From: Arthrobacter antioxidans
GTDB taxonomy: Bacteria; Actinomycetota; Actinomycetes; Actinomycetales; Micrococcaceae
Direction of reading: 5' to 3'
Length of the DNA stretch: 64,000 nt
Assembly (NCBI RefSeq): GCF_023100725.1
Contig: NZ_CP095501.1
Location: 1,922,001 to 1,986,000, forward strand
Shown: positions 26,582 to 36,256 of the stretch, in pieces
Layout: every line of letters starts with the position of its first letter
Position numbering within the stretch: position 1 is the first letter of the stretch
Made by a program: the position numbers and the translations under genes
The notes under the pieces: model-generated
Told to the model about the DNA's origin: nothing
Databases searched by the model: none
The model's input: the letters and a program-made list of their open reading frames with translations, nothing else

Positions 26582-27514
26582 TCAGGTGCGGGTTGTCAGC
26601 TCCGGCCCGTCGGACGGCGAATCGGGCGTGGTGGTGCCCAGGACGCTGCCGATGCCCTTCAGGGCCTCGCCGACCTCGCTCGGGATGATCCACAGCTTGT
26701 TCGCGGACCCGTCGGCGAGCTTGGGGAGGGTCTGCAAGTACTGGTAGGCGAGGAGCTTCTGCGTCGGATTCCCCTTGTGGATGGCGTCGAACACCTTGTG
26801 GATGGCCTGGGCCTCGCCGTCCGCCCGGAGGATCGCCGCCTTCGCGTCACCCTCGGCTGCGAGGATCGCTGCCTGGCGCTGGCCCTCCGCGGTGAGGATC
26901 TGGGACTGCTTGGTGCCCTCCGCGGTGAGGATGGCCGCGCGGCGGTCACGCTCGGCGCGCATCTGCTTCTCCATGGAGTCCTGGATGGAGTGGGGCGGGT
27001 CGATCGCCTTGAGTTCCACGCGTCCCACCCTGATGCCCCACCGGCCCGTCGCCTCGTCGAGGACGCCGCGGAGCTGGCCGTTGATCTGGTCGCGCGAGGT
27101 CAGGGCCTCCTCGAGGTTCAGCCCGCCGACCACGTTCCGGAGGGTCGTCGTCGTCAGCTGCTCGACGGCCTGGATGTAGTTGGCGATCTCGTAGGTGGCC
27201 GCGCGGGGGTCGGTGACCTGGAAGTACACCACGGTATCGATGGACACCACGAGGTTGTCCTCGGTGATCACCGGCTGCGGCGGGAAGGAGACCACCTGCT
27301 CACGCAGGTCGAGCAACGGCAGCAGCCTGTCGACGAACGGGATCAGGATCGTGAGCCCGGGATTCAGCGTCCGCTGATACTTGCCGAGACGCTCGACCAC
27401 CCCCGCGCGCGCCTGCGGGATGATCCGCACGGACTTCACGAGGATGACCAGGACGAAGATGATGAGGACGATCAGTACGAGGGTGAGCCCGATCGTTCCT
27501 GCGGAGGCGTTCAT
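26582..27514 (-). CDS. SPFH/band 7 domain membrane protein (stomatin/QmcA-like)
   Basis: A 310-residue protein with one N-terminal membrane segment (IGLTLVLIVLIIFVLVILV) followed by an SPFH domain (RAGVVERLGKYQRTLNPGLTILIPFVDRL ... LRNVVGGLNLEEALTSRDQIN). A long helix of near-repeats rich in Ala, Glu and Gln (AAILTAEGTKQSQILTAEG...) forms the oligomerisation coiled coil. Such proteins organise membrane microdomains and control membrane proteases. The NfeD protein encoded just upstream is the usual partner. Confidence 0.93.
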   Translation of the reverse strand: MNASAGTIGLTLVLIVLIIFVLVILVKSVRIIPQARAGVVERLGKYQRTLNPGLTILIPFVDRLLPLLDLREQVVSFPPQPVITEDNLVVSIDTVVYFQVTDPRAATYEIANYIQAVEQLTTTTLRNVVGGLNLEEALTSRDQINGQLRGVLDEATGRWGIRVGRVELKAIDPPHSIQDSMEKQMRAERDRRAAILTAEGTKQSQILTAEGQRQAAILAAEGDAKAAILRADGEAQAIHKVFDAIHKGNPTQKLLAYQYLQTLPKLADGSANKLWIIPSEVGEALKGIGSVLGTTTPDSPSDGPELTTRT

Positions 27515-27586
27515 GTATCCCCTTCGGTGGTGGGTGCGCTCCGCCCGGCCGACCGGCCGGAGAGCGGGACAGCTAGCGGCGCGCGG

Positions 27587-28063
27587 TCACAGTTCGGCGA
27601 CCGGAGGGCTGGGGCGCTCGAGCGCGGGCTCGACGACGGCCGTGGCCCCGTCGATCCGCGCGACGGCGAGGCGGGTGCCGGCCGGCAGGGAAGCGCCGTC
27701 GGCCGACCGGGCCGTCCAGGTGTCGCCGCCGATCTTGACCGTGCCGGAGTGCGCCGTCACGGGCTCGAGTGCGATGGCCGCGGCACCCACGAGGCGGTCG
27801 ATGTTGTTCAGCTGGTCGGCCGGGCCCCTCTTGAGGTGGCGTACCGCCACGGGCCGGACGAGCAGGATCATGAGGAGGGACACCACGGCGAAGACGACGA
27901 TCTGCAGGACCGGTCCCGCGCCGACGAAGTCGGCCACCAGGGCGGCGAGCGCACCGACGGCGAGCATGATGAAGAGCAGGTCGAGGGTGAGGGTCTCCAC
28001 GATGGCCAGTACCAGGAACAGTGCCAGCCACAGGATCCAGCCGTTGGCGATCATCCAGTCCAT
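27587..28063 (-). CDS. NfeD family membrane protein
   Basis: A 158-residue protein with three to four membrane segments (MDWMIANGWILWLALFLVLAIVETLTLDLLFIML..., VLQIVVFAVVSLLMILLV) and a C-terminal OB-fold domain (RLVGAAAIALEPVTAHSGTVKIGGDTWTARSADG), the standard short NfeD layout. The ATG at 28063 follows an AAGGGGG site; a longer frame from 28132 is unlikely. It is upstream of the SPFH gene on the same strand with a 72-base gap, the usual NfeD-stomatin pairing. Confidence 0.92.
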   Translation of the reverse strand: MDWMIANGWILWLALFLVLAIVETLTLDLLFIMLAVGALAALVADFVGAGPVLQIVVFAVVSLLMILLVRPVAVRHLKRGPADQLNNIDRLVGAAAIALEPVTAHSGTVKIGGDTWTARSADGASLPAGTRLAVARIDGATAVVEPALERPSPPVAEL

Positions 28064-28166
28064 CGAGCAACCCCCTTCATGTGGCACGCCTGATGCGGGC
28101 GCTACTCCCATCATGGCAAAAGGGCCCGCCATAACCTAGGGCCCGGTGGCACCGACGCCGGAGTTG

Positions 28167-29057
28167 TTACCCATCCGTGCCGTCAGCGGGAACCGGAGGG
28201 CGCCCGGGACCGCGCGGGGACCGGCCGGGACGGGTGAGCACCTGCACGGTGAAGCGCGCGGTGACCTCCAGCGGGGTATTAGGCCCGGTGGCCGTCGTCG
28301 TGCCCTCCGCCCCCGGGTGGCGCGCAGCGGGGCCCATCACGAGCGCCGACCGTGCGAGGTCCCAGGGCAGGGACATCGTGTAGTCGAGGTCCTCCCGACC
28401 GGTCTCCACGAGGGCGCCGTCGAAGGCGGCCCGCACGTCGTCGGCCTTCTGCGGCGGCACGGACAGGAGCGGCCCCACCTCCTCGAGGCCGGCGAGGTGG
28501 CCCGGCCGAGGGGTGACCACCACCAGGCGGCCACCCGGTGCCAGCACCCGCACGAACTCGCCGGCGTTCCGCGGCGCGAACACGTTGAGCAGCACGTCCA
28601 CCGATGCGTCGGCCACGGGAAGCGTCCGCCAGACGTCCCAGACGATGCTGACGCCGCCCGGGAGGCGCCGCGCCGCGCGGCGGAGGGCGACCTTGGAGAT
28701 GTCGAGAGCGACCGCGACGACGCCGGGCACCGCTGCGGCGAGGCCCTCCAGGTAGTACCCGGTCCCCGCGCCGGCATCGAGCGCCACCGCGGGCGCCTGC
28801 GCATCCCGCAGGGCGGCCGCGACCACCGCCTCGCGCAGTGGCGCGTAGTGGCCCGAGCCGAGGAACGCCTCCCGCGCCTCGACCATCCCGGCCGTGTCAC
28901 CCTCGAACGGGGAGCCCCTGCCCGTCAGCAGGTTGACGTAACCCTGGCGTGCCGCGTCGAAGCGGTGCCCGCCCTCGCAGGCCAGGGCGCGGCCCACGTC
29001 CTGCAGCGCGAGCGCGCAGACCGGGCAGGTGAGGAGATGCTGGGGGAGTGCGGGCAT
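28167..29057 (-). CDS. RlmA-like 23S rRNA (guanine-N1)-methyltransferase
   Basis: A 296-residue SAM-dependent methyltransferase. The N-terminal zinc site is CPVC...C...H (residues about 11-31, LTCPVCALALQDVGRALACEGGH), followed by the linker FDAARQGYVNLLTGRGSPFEGDT, the hallmark of RlmA enzymes, which methylate N1 of a guanine in helix 35 of 23S rRNA (G745 or G748). The SAM loop is ALDAGAGTGYYLEG, and LLNVFAPRNAGEFVRVLAPGG follows. In antibiotic producers the type II form gives tylosin resistance; which target is used here is unknown. Start directly follows a TAGGAT box. Confidence 0.85.
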   Translation of the reverse strand: MPALPQHLLTCPVCALALQDVGRALACEGGHRFDAARQGYVNLLTGRGSPFEGDTAGMVEAREAFLGSGHYAPLREAVVAAALRDAQAPAVALDAGAGTGYYLEGLAAAVPGVVAVALDISKVALRRAARRLPGGVSIVWDVWRTLPVADASVDVLLNVFAPRNAGEFVRVLAPGGRLVVVTPRPGHLAGLEEVGPLLSVPPQKADDVRAAFDGALVETGREDLDYTMSLPWDLARSALVMGPAARHPGAEGTTTATGPNTPLEVTARFTVQVLTRPGRSPRGPGRPPVPADGTDG

Positions 29058-29063
29058 CGTTCC

Positions 29064-29069
29064 ATCCTA
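29064..29069 (-). promoter_or_regulatory. -10 box TAGGAT, leaderless promoter
   Basis: TAGGAT on the minus strand, six bases, then the ATG at 29057. Confidence 0.5.
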
Positions 29070-29129
29070 GGCAGGGACACAGCCCGTTACCCGTTGACTC
29101 AGGCCACTATTTCGGGTCTGATCGGGAGG

Positions 29130-31175
29130 GTGAAACCTGACCAGATAGAACTCCTGACCACCACCGGCGCTCCGACCCTCCATCCGGACGGCACGCGCCT
29201 CGTCGTCGCTGCCACCCGCCCCGACCTCCGCGCCGACGCGTACGTCGGCCAACTGTGGGAGGTCACGCTCGACGGCGGGTCCCGCCGTCGCCTGACCCGC
29301 GGCTTCCGTGACACCGCACCGCGCTACTCGCCCGACGGCGAGGTCCTCCTGTTCCTCCGCGCCGCGCCGGGCGGCAAGCCCCAGCTGTTCGCCGTCCGTG
29401 CCTCAGGAGGGGAACCCGTCCAGGTGACGGACCAGCCCCTCGGCGTGGCCCGCTTCGACATCTCCCCCGACTCGCGGACAGTGGTCTTCGCCGCGCGGGT
29501 GCCCGAGCACGGGCGCTACGGGACGCTCGACGGCGTCGACGCCGGGCTGGAGGACCCCCGCCTGGTCACGCAGTACAAGTACCGGATGAACGGCCTCGGC
29601 TACGTCACGGACAAGCGCTCGCAGCTGTTCACGGTGACGCTACCCGATGTGGACGCGGAGCCCTTCGTTGCGGCGGTCGGCCGCCTGAAGCAGCAGCACA
29701 CGGACGGACCGGGCGCCCTCGAGGAGGAAGGCGCCGTCCCGAAGGCGACCCAGCTGACCACGGCCGACGCCGACCACGTGGAGCCCGCCTTCTCCGCGGA
29801 CGGCCGCCGGATCTTCTTCACCGCGGCACTCCAGCCGGACGCCGACTCGACCCTCGTGACCGACGTCCACTCGATCGACCTCGACGGTGGGGATTCCCGG
29901 CAGCTCACGAACCTGGGCGGGAACACGCGCCTCGGCTGCGCGGCGCCGCGCCCGAGCGCCGACGGCGCCTCGCTGTTCTTCCTCGCCTCGGACCTCTCGC
30001 CGTCGGGCCTGGACTTCGTGGCCCGCAACACGGCCCTGTACGTCCTGCCGCTGGCGGACCCCCGGGGTGTCCGGCGCCTCACCGATCCGGAGACCATCGA
30101 CTTCGGCGACGTCCAGGAGATCCTGCCGGACGGCCCCGACTCCGTGCTCGTGTTCAACCGCACCCGCGGGAGGGGTGAGCTCCTCCGCGTCTCCGCCGAC
30201 GGGGTGTCCGGCACCCTCGTCACCGGGCCCACCGTCGTCACCGGGGCCGCGTCGGCCGGCAGCGCCGTCGTCGTCTCCTACACCGACCCCTCGACCTCCG
30301 GCGACGTCGCCGTCGTCGAGGGGGGCTCCCTGCGCACCGTGTCCGACTTCTCGGCCGCCCTGCGCGCCGACACGCGCGTCGGTGAGCTGCAGGAACGCAC
30401 CTACACCGCACCCGACGGCACCCCCGTGCACGGGTGGGTGGTCCTGCCCGAGGGGGAGGGACCGCACCCGGTGCTCCTCGTCATCCATGGCGGACCGTTC
30501 GCCCAGTACGGCTGGGGGTACTTCGACGAGGCCCAGGTGTACGCGGCAGCCGGCTACGCCGTCCTGCTGTGCAACCCGCGCGGCGCCTCCGGCTACGGCC
30601 AGGCCCATGCGCGCGTGATCAAGGAGGCCATGGGCACCGTGGACCTCGACGACGTCCTCGCCTACGTCGACGGCGCGCTCGCCGACTTCGACGCCCTGGA
30701 CAGCGAGCGGCTCGGCGTCATGGGCGGCTCCTACGGCGGCTATCTGACGGCATGGACCATCGCCAACGATCACCGCTTCCGGGCGGCCATCGTCGAGCGG
30801 GGCTACCTCGATCCGCCGTCGTTCGTGGGCTCGTCCGACATCGGCTGGTTCTTCTCGGAGGAGTACACCGGCACCGATCCGGCGCACGTCGCCGGGCAGA
30901 ACCCGTTCGCGAGGATCGCCGACGTGCGGACGCCCGCGTTCGTCATCCACTCCGAGGAGGACCTGCGCTGCCCGATCGAGCAGGCCCAGCGGTACTACAC
31001 GGCCCTGAAGAAGCAGGGTGTGGAGACGGAGCTGCTCGTGTTCCCGGGGGAGACGCACGAACTGTCCCGGTCGGGGTCGCCGTGGCACCGCAGGCAGCGC
31101 TTCGAGCACATCCTCCGCTGGTGGGCGAAGTACCTGCCCACGACGGCGAACCCCTCGGCCGTCGGCGCAGGGTAG
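29130..31175 (+). CDS. S9 family prolyl oligopeptidase-like peptidase
   Basis: A serine peptidase of 681 residues. The first ~400 residues form a beta-propeller with repeated strands (APRYSPDGEVLLFLRA; EPAFSADGRRIFFTA). The C-terminal ~270 residues are the alpha/beta hydrolase domain with oxyanion HGGPFAQYGWGYFDEAQVYAAAGYAVL, the nucleophile Ser in GGSYGGYLTAW, and Asp and His in the HSEEDLRCPIEQ and PGETHELSRSG segments. It probably cleaves short peptides in the cytoplasm (acylaminoacyl-peptidase or dipeptidyl-peptidase type). GTG 29130 is the likely start; the frame stays open far upstream across the minus-strand methyltransferase, but that part is non-coding. Confidence 0.9.
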   Translation: MKPDQIELLTTTGAPTLHPDGTRLVVAATRPDLRADAYVGQLWEVTLDGGSRRRLTRGFRDTAPRYSPDGEVLLFLRAAPGGKPQLFAVRASGGEPVQVTDQPLGVARFDISPDSRTVVFAARVPEHGRYGTLDGVDAGLEDPRLVTQYKYRMNGLGYVTDKRSQLFTVTLPDVDAEPFVAAVGRLKQQHTDGPGALEEEGAVPKATQLTTADADHVEPAFSADGRRIFFTAALQPDADSTLVTDVHSIDLDGGDSRQLTNLGGNTRLGCAAPRPSADGASLFFLASDLSPSGLDFVARNTALYVLPLADPRGVRRLTDPETIDFGDVQEILPDGPDSVLVFNRTRGRGELLRVSADGVSGTLVTGPTVVTGAASAGSAVVVSYTDPSTSGDVAVVEGGSLRTVSDFSAALRADTRVGELQERTYTAPDGTPVHGWVVLPEGEGPHPVLLVIHGGPFAQYGWGYFDEAQVYAAAGYAVLLCNPRGASGYGQAHARVIKEAMGTVDLDDVLAYVDGALADFDALDSERLGVMGGSYGGYLTAWTIANDHRFRAAIVERGYLDPPSFVGSSDIGWFFSEEYTGTDPAHVAGQNPFARIADVRTPAFVIHSEEDLRCPIEQAQRYYTALKKQGVETELLVFPGETHELSRSGSPWHRRQRFEHILRWWAKYLPTTANPSAVGAG

Positions 31176-31194
31176 GAGCGCGTGCGCGGCGGGG

Positions 31195-31851
31195 TCAGAA
31201 GCCGAGGCCCCGCCGCGCCTCGTCGATCGTCGGCTGGGCCCACCGGGGGTGCTCCTCGTCGGCGGTGAGCGAGCGCAGGATGGCCCGGTCGAGGTAGAGC
31301 ATCCCGTCGAGGTGATCGGTCTCGTGCTGGACGATCCGCGCCGGCCAGCCCTCGAACCCCGCGGTGACGGTGCGCCCGTCCGGCTCCGTGTACGTCGCCT
31401 CGATGCGGTGGGGGCGTTCGACGACGGCCTGGTAGCCGGGCACGGAGAGGCAGCCCTCGTAGAACGCATCACGCCCGTCCTCCGCGGCCGTGTAGCGCGG
31501 GTTGATGAGCACCGTGAAGGGCAGCGGGCCTCGGGATCGCGCCGCGGCGACCACCGGGTCGGCGGCCCCCTGGTCCTCGAGGACGGCGATCCGCAGGGGG
31601 ATGCCGATCTGCGGGGCGGCGAGGCCCACGCCCGGCGCTGCGTGCATGACCCGGCGCATCGTGTCGATCAGCCGCGCCAGGGTTTCGTCGTCGAGCTGCC
31701 CGTCGTAGTCCTGCGCCGGACGGCGCAGGACCGGGTGGCCCGCGGCGACGATCGGCGGGAGGTCCGCGGCGAGCACGGACCCGACGTGGGCTGCGATCAC
31801 CTCCGGCGGCAGCGGGACGGCGGCATGGGTCTGCAGGGCATCGGCGGTCAT
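31195..31851 (-). CDS. def: Peptide deformylase
   Basis: Removes the formyl group from the N-terminal methionine of new proteins; metal enzyme of 218 residues. The three family motifs are intact: GVGLAAPQIG, EGCLSVPG and QHETDHLDG (Cys and two His bind the metal, Glu is the catalytic base). An N-terminal extension of about 40 residues precedes the first strand, as in many actinobacterial deformylases. The ATG at 31851 follows a TGGAGGG site. It is convergent with the S9 peptidase gene. Confidence 0.93.
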   Translation of the reverse strand: MTADALQTHAAVPLPPEVIAAHVGSVLAADLPPIVAAGHPVLRRPAQDYDGQLDDETLARLIDTMRRVMHAAPGVGLAAPQIGIPLRIAVLEDQGAADPVVAAARSRGPLPFTVLINPRYTAAEDGRDAFYEGCLSVPGYQAVVERPHRIEATYTEPDGRTVTAGFEGWPARIVQHETDHLDGMLYLDRAILRSLTADEEHPRWAQPTIDEARRGLGF

Positions 31852-32017
31852 CCCTCCAGCAAAGCACAGACGCGGACACGAACGGGTGCCCGCCCCATTG
31901 CCCCGGGGCCCGGGGAGGACCGAGAATCGGAGGTGCCGCCCGGGCCCGTCCCGATGACGCGGCGTTCGGCAGGGGTACTGGGGTGGCACGCGTGGTCACC
32001 CGGACATCGGAGGCACC

Positions 32018-34405
32018 ATGAGCACCACCACGACCGACGTCGAGCATGCTGCTGCGCATGCGGCGGACAGCCACGACCTCATCCGGGTCCGCGGTGCTCG
32101 GGAGAACAACCTGAAGGACATCACGATCGAGCTCCCGAAGCGGCGGCTCTCGGTCTTCACCGGGGTGTCCGGCTCCGGCAAGAGCTCCCTGGTGTTCGGG
32201 ACCATCGCGGCCGAGTCGCAGCGGATGATCAACGAGACGTACAGCGCGTTCCTGCAGGGCTTCATGCCCACGCTCGCCCGGCCCGACGTCGACGTGCTCG
32301 AGGGCCTGACCACGGCGATCATCGTCGACCAGGAGCGCATGGGTGCCAATCCCCGGTCCACGGTGGGGACCGCCACCGACGTCAATGCCATGCTGCGCAT
32401 CGTGTTCTCCCGGCTGGGACAGCCGCAGATCGGCTCACCGCAGGCCTTCTCCTTCAACGTCGCCTCCATCAGCGGGGCCGGCGCCGTCACGATGGAACGT
32501 GGCGGCACCACCGTCAAGGAGCGCCGCAGCTTCACCGTGACCGGGGGGATGTGCCCGCGCTGCGAGGGGATGGGATCCGTGACGGACGTGGACCTCACCC
32601 AGCTCTACGACGACAGCAAGTCCCTCACCGGGGGAGCACTGACCATCCCCGGGTACAGCATGGAGGGCTGGTACGGGAGGATCTACGGCGGCTGCGGATT
32701 CTTCGACGCGGACAAGCCCATCCGCGAGTTCACCGAGCGCGAGTTGAAGGACCTGCTCTACAAGGAACCGACCAAGATCAAGGTCGACGGCATCAACATC
32801 ACGTACGAGGGCCTGGTCCCGAAGATCCAGAAGTCGATGCTGTCCAAGGACCGTGAGTCCATGCAGCCGCACATCCGCGCGTTCGTGGACCGTGCCATCA
32901 CCTTCACCCGGTGCCCGGCGTGCCACGGCACCCGGCTGAGCGAGGCCGCCCGATCCTCGAAGATCGGCGGGATCAGCATCGCCGATGCGTGCGCCCTCCA
33001 GATCAGCGACCTCGCCGCCTGGGTGCGGGGGCTCGACGAACCGTCGGTCGCGCCGCTGCTGTCGGCGCTGGGGGAGACCCTCGACTCCTTCGTGGAGATC
33101 GGGCTCGGCTACCTCAGCCTCGACCGACCGTCCGGCACGCTCTCCGGGGGCGAGTCCCAGCGGACCAAGATGATCCGTCATCTCGGGTCCTCGCTCACGG
33201 ACGTCACGTACGTCTTCGACGAGCCGACGATCGGCCTGCACCCGCACGACATCCAGCGGATGAACGACCTGCTGCTGCGCCTGCGGGACAAGGGCAACAC
33301 GGTGCTGGTGGTCGAGCACAAGCCCGAGATGATCGCGATCGCCGACCACGTCGTCGACCTCGGCCCGGGCGCCGGCACGGCCGGAGGGAGCGTCTGCTTC
33401 GAGGGGTCCCTGGAGGGTCTGCGCCGCAGCGGCACCCTCACGGGGCGCCACCTCGACGACCGCGCCGCGCTGAAGTCCGCGGTGAGGCCGCGGCACGGCG
33501 TGCTGGAGATCCGCGGGGCGACGGCGCACAACGTGCGCGACGTCGACGTCGACATCCCGCTGGGCGTCCTGTGCGTCGTCACGGGAGTGGCGGGATCCGG
33601 CAAGAGCACGCTCATCCACGGCTCGGTCTCCGGGCGGGACGGCGTGGTCGCCGTGGACCAGGCGGCCATCAAGGGCTCGCGCCGCAGCAACCCGGCCACG
33701 TACACCGGGATGCTCGAGCCCATCCGCAAGGCGTTCGCCAAGGCCAACGGCGTGAAGCCTGCCCTGTTCAGTGCCAACTCCGCGGGCGCATGCCCCACCT
33801 GCAACGGCGCGGGGGTCATCTTCACGGACCTCGCCATGATGGCGGGCGTCGCGACGACCTGCGAGGTCTGCGACGGCAAGCGGTTCCTGGCCGAAGTACT
33901 CGAATACACGCTGGGCGGCAAGGACATCAGCGAGGTCCTGTCGATGCCTGTCTCCGACGCCGCCGCGTTCTTCGGGGCCGGCGCGTCGAAGGTGCCCGCC
34001 GCCGCGGCGATCCTCCACCGGCTGTCCGACGTCGGGCTGGGGTACCTGAGCCTCGGACAGCCGCTGACCACGCTGTCGGGCGGCGAGCGCCAGCGCCTGA
34101 AGCTCGCCACCCACATGGGCGAGAAGGGCGGCATCCTGGTCCTGGACGAGCCCACCGCGGGGCTGCACCTCGCCGACGTCGAGAACCTGCTGGGCCTGCT
34201 GGACCGCCTGGTGGACGCCGGGAAGTCCGTCATCGTCATCGAGCACCACCAGGCCGTCATGGCGCACGCGGACTGGATCATCGACCTGGGCCCGGGGGCC
34301 GGCCACGACGGCGGCACGATCGTCTTCGAGGGCACGCCGGCCGACCTCGTCGCCGCCCGGCCGACCCTCACCGGGCGGCACCTGGCGGAGTACGTCAAGG
34401 CCTAG
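32018..34405 (+). CDS. UvrA-like ABC ATPase (UvrA paralogue, drug-resistance type)
   Basis: A 795-residue protein with two ABC cassettes: Walker A GVSGSGKSS (49-57) and GVAGSGKST, signatures LSGGESQR and LSGGERQR, and UvrA-type zinc-finger pairs CPRCEGMG, CPACHGT, CPTCNGAG and CEVCDG. Canonical UvrA is about 950 residues and binds UvrB; this shorter form resembles the class II UvrA and the Streptomyces DrrC protein, which protect DNA from intercalating drugs. The main uvrA is expected elsewhere. GGAGG precedes the ATG. Its 3' end overlaps the end of the minus-strand hydrolase by 11 bases. Confidence 0.9.
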   Translation: MSTTTTDVEHAAAHAADSHDLIRVRGARENNLKDITIELPKRRLSVFTGVSGSGKSSLVFGTIAAESQRMINETYSAFLQGFMPTLARPDVDVLEGLTTAIIVDQERMGANPRSTVGTATDVNAMLRIVFSRLGQPQIGSPQAFSFNVASISGAGAVTMERGGTTVKERRSFTVTGGMCPRCEGMGSVTDVDLTQLYDDSKSLTGGALTIPGYSMEGWYGRIYGGCGFFDADKPIREFTERELKDLLYKEPTKIKVDGINITYEGLVPKIQKSMLSKDRESMQPHIRAFVDRAITFTRCPACHGTRLSEAARSSKIGGISIADACALQISDLAAWVRGLDEPSVAPLLSALGETLDSFVEIGLGYLSLDRPSGTLSGGESQRTKMIRHLGSSLTDVTYVFDEPTIGLHPHDIQRMNDLLLRLRDKGNTVLVVEHKPEMIAIADHVVDLGPGAGTAGGSVCFEGSLEGLRRSGTLTGRHLDDRAALKSAVRPRHGVLEIRGATAHNVRDVDVDIPLGVLCVVTGVAGSGKSTLIHGSVSGRDGVVAVDQAAIKGSRRSNPATYTGMLEPIRKAFAKANGVKPALFSANSAGACPTCNGAGVIFTDLAMMAGVATTCEVCDGKRFLAEVLEYTLGGKDISEVLSMPVSDAAAFFGAGASKVPAAAAILHRLSDVGLGYLSLGQPLTTLSGGERQRLKLATHMGEKGGILVLDEPTAGLHLADVENLLGLLDRLVDAGKSVIVIEHHQAVMAHADWIIDLGPGAGHDGGTIVFEGTPADLVAARPTLTGRHLAEYVKA

Positions 34406-35696
34406 CGTCGCGCTCGCGGACCGCGGAGACGGCGTCGAGGATCGCCCGAGCGGTCTCCGCGGCGTCGTGGTCGTCGTCGATCAGCGAGCCGTGCGTCGCC
34501 CCGCCGACGACGCGGTGCAGCGAGTTGCTCGACAGCGCGGCGAGGGCGTCCTGCGAGGCCGCCCACCCCGGCCTCGCCCCTCTGCCCGCGGACAGCACGA
34601 CCAGGGGCTTGTCATCGAAGGTCCGCAGGGCTGCAGCCTGATCCACCGAGAACCCGGCGAGGAGGTACTCGTCGACGGTGCTCTGCAGGTGGTCGGCCGA
34701 CGCCACTCCGAGGAGCCGGCCGAGGCCGAGCCGTCCTCCGGCGACGACGAGCGCGGAGATCCGCTGCATCGTGTCATCGGGATCCGCCGCGGGAGGAGGG
34801 CCGGGCGTCGGGTCCGCTGCCGGCGCGGTCGAATCGATCAGCACCAGCCCGGCCACCTCCTCGGGGTACCGGGCGGCGAAGGTGAGGGCGTACAGGCCCC
34901 CGAAGGAATGGCCTGCCAGCACGTAGGGCCCGGGCTCGTCGCCGCGCCGCAGCAGCGTATGCAGGTCGGCGGCGATCCGCGCGCCGTCCTGCGGGACGTC
35001 GGAGGGGTCGCTCCACCCCCGCCCCGCCCGGTCGTAGACGCAGACCCGGGTCTCGCGGGCCACGGCGGGGGAGATCGGGGCCAGGTCCGACGACGTCAGG
35101 CCCGCGCCCGGTTCGATCACCACGGTGGGCCCACCGGACCCGGTGCAGTGCAGGTACAGGCGGTGACCGCCGACGTCGATCAGCCGGCCCTGCCCGGGGG
35201 TGCTCCCTGCGCGAACGGCGCCCCGCACGGTCTCGTACCCGCCGGTCAGTGACGCGAGGACCAGCAGCACGATCACGGGGTAGAGCAGCGCCCGAACAGC
35301 CCTGCTCCGGAGCTGCCGGCGGATCCTCACGGCCGCCCACATCATGAGCGCCAGCAGGGCAGGGGGCCACAGCCAGGCGAGCACCTCCCGCATCGGGTCT
35401 CCGAACAGGACCAGGAGCAGACCGCCCAGGCCCATGAACACCGCCGGGACCGCGGTCCACCGCTGCGGCTGGTCGGAGAATCTCACCGACAGGACGGCCA
35501 CCAGAGCCCACCCGGACGCGAAGCCCAGCAGCAGGGCTCCCGTCACGCCGCTTTCCGTCGCCGGGATGAAGGGAGCGGCCGCCAGCACCAGGGCGATGAA
35601 GAGACCCGCACCCGACGCGCCGGCCACCAGGCGGCCGAGGCGCCCCGTCCGTGGTGGACCGGGAGGGTGCGAGGCCATCAGGGGATCTCCGTCCAT
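34395..35696 (-). CDS. Membrane-anchored alpha/beta hydrolase
   Basis: A 433-residue protein: about five hydrophobic segments in the first 160 residues (LVAGASGAGLFIALVLAAAPF...; LYPVIVLLVLASLTGG), then an alpha/beta-hydrolase domain, probably facing the outside. The domain has the start RLIDVGGHRLYLHCTGSGGPTVVIEPG, a nucleophile Ser in LAGHSFGGLYAL and a His in VGGATHGSL. No substrate can be inferred. The ATG at 35696 is chosen because TACACT lies six bases upstream; ATG 35678 is an alternative. Confidence 0.8.
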   Translation of the reverse strand: MDGDPLMASHPPGPPRTGRLGRLVAGASGAGLFIALVLAAAPFIPATESGVTGALLLGFASGWALVAVLSVRFSDQPQRWTAVPAVFMGLGGLLLVLFGDPMREVLAWLWPPALLALMMWAAVRIRRQLRSRAVRALLYPVIVLLVLASLTGGYETVRGAVRAGSTPGQGRLIDVGGHRLYLHCTGSGGPTVVIEPGAGLTSSDLAPISPAVARETRVCVYDRAGRGWSDPSDVPQDGARIAADLHTLLRRGDEPGPYVLAGHSFGGLYALTFAARYPEEVAGLVLIDSTAPAADPTPGPPPAADPDDTMQRISALVVAGGRLGLGRLLGVASADHLQSTVDEYLLAGFSVDQAAALRTFDDKPLVVLSAGRGARPGWAASQDALAALSSNSLHRVVGGATHGSLIDDDHDAAETARAILDAVSAVRERDARP

Positions 35697-35702
35697 CGCC
35701 CG

Positions 35703-35708
35703 AGTGTA
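35703..35708 (-). promoter_or_regulatory. -10 box TACACT, leaderless promoter
   Basis: TACACT on the minus strand, six bases, then the ATG at 35696. Confidence 0.45.
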
Positions 35709-35780
35709 CGTACCGGGCCCCGCGACCTGCGTCGTCCCGCGCATGTCATCCCCGAGGCGTACGCGGCTCCCAACCGCGCA

Positions 35781-36245
35781 TCAGCGGGCGAGGGCCTCCA
35801 GCTCGGCCCGCCTGATCCCGAGACGGTCGATGGCCCGTGCCGTGGTCCCGTATTCGAGATGTGCGGCCGCCGCGACGATATCGACGGCGCGCAGTGTCGC
35901 TCGCCGCTCCCGGGCGCGCTTTCGTGCGTCCTGGAAGACCGCCTGGGCGGATGCAGTGCTGTGCAGGACGCCCCGCGGGTGGTCGTCGATGGGAGTGCTG
36001 GTTCCTGCGAGGCCGAGGGATCCCAGGGCCTCGGCATGCACGGCGATGACCGCGTCGCGGAACCGCGGCGCATCGAGCGGGAGGGAGGCGAGGTCGGAGC
36101 GGTCGAGGTCCTCGCGGTCCAGCGCGGCGATGACCAGGTGTTCGGCGCCCATCACCGGGTCTCCCAGTTCATGCGCGACGCGTTCTGCGGCGGTGAAGAG
36201 CGACTTCATGAAGGAGACGTCGGAGACTGCGGTTCTGATGCCCAT
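35781..36245 (-). CDS. Clp N-terminal domain protein
   Basis: A 154-residue protein that carries a Clp N-terminal repeat (substrate/adaptor-binding domain of ClpA, ClpB and ClpC) without any ATPase domain: SLFTAAERVAHELGDPVMGAEHLVIAAL in the first half and AQAVFQDARKRARERRATLRAVDIVAAAAHLEYGTTARAIDRLGI in the second, which fits the paired four-helix layout. It may bind Clp substrates or adaptors independently of the chaperone. It follows the HTH gene by 11 bases on the same strand and is probably cotranscribed. Confidence 0.82.
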   Translation of the reverse strand: MGIRTAVSDVSFMKSLFTAAERVAHELGDPVMGAEHLVIAALDREDLDRSDLASLPLDAPRFRDAVIAVHAEALGSLGLAGTSTPIDDHPRGVLHSTASAQAVFQDARKRARERRATLRAVDIVAAAAHLEYGTTARAIDRLGIRRAELEALAR

Positions 36246-36256
36246 GATGATCCTGT

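Noticed and set aside
28146..29129. N-terminal extension of the S9 peptidase frame by over 300 codons
   Set aside because: It lies opposite the clear RlmA-like gene, is Arg/Gly-rich and has no fold; the peptidase proper starts at 29130.
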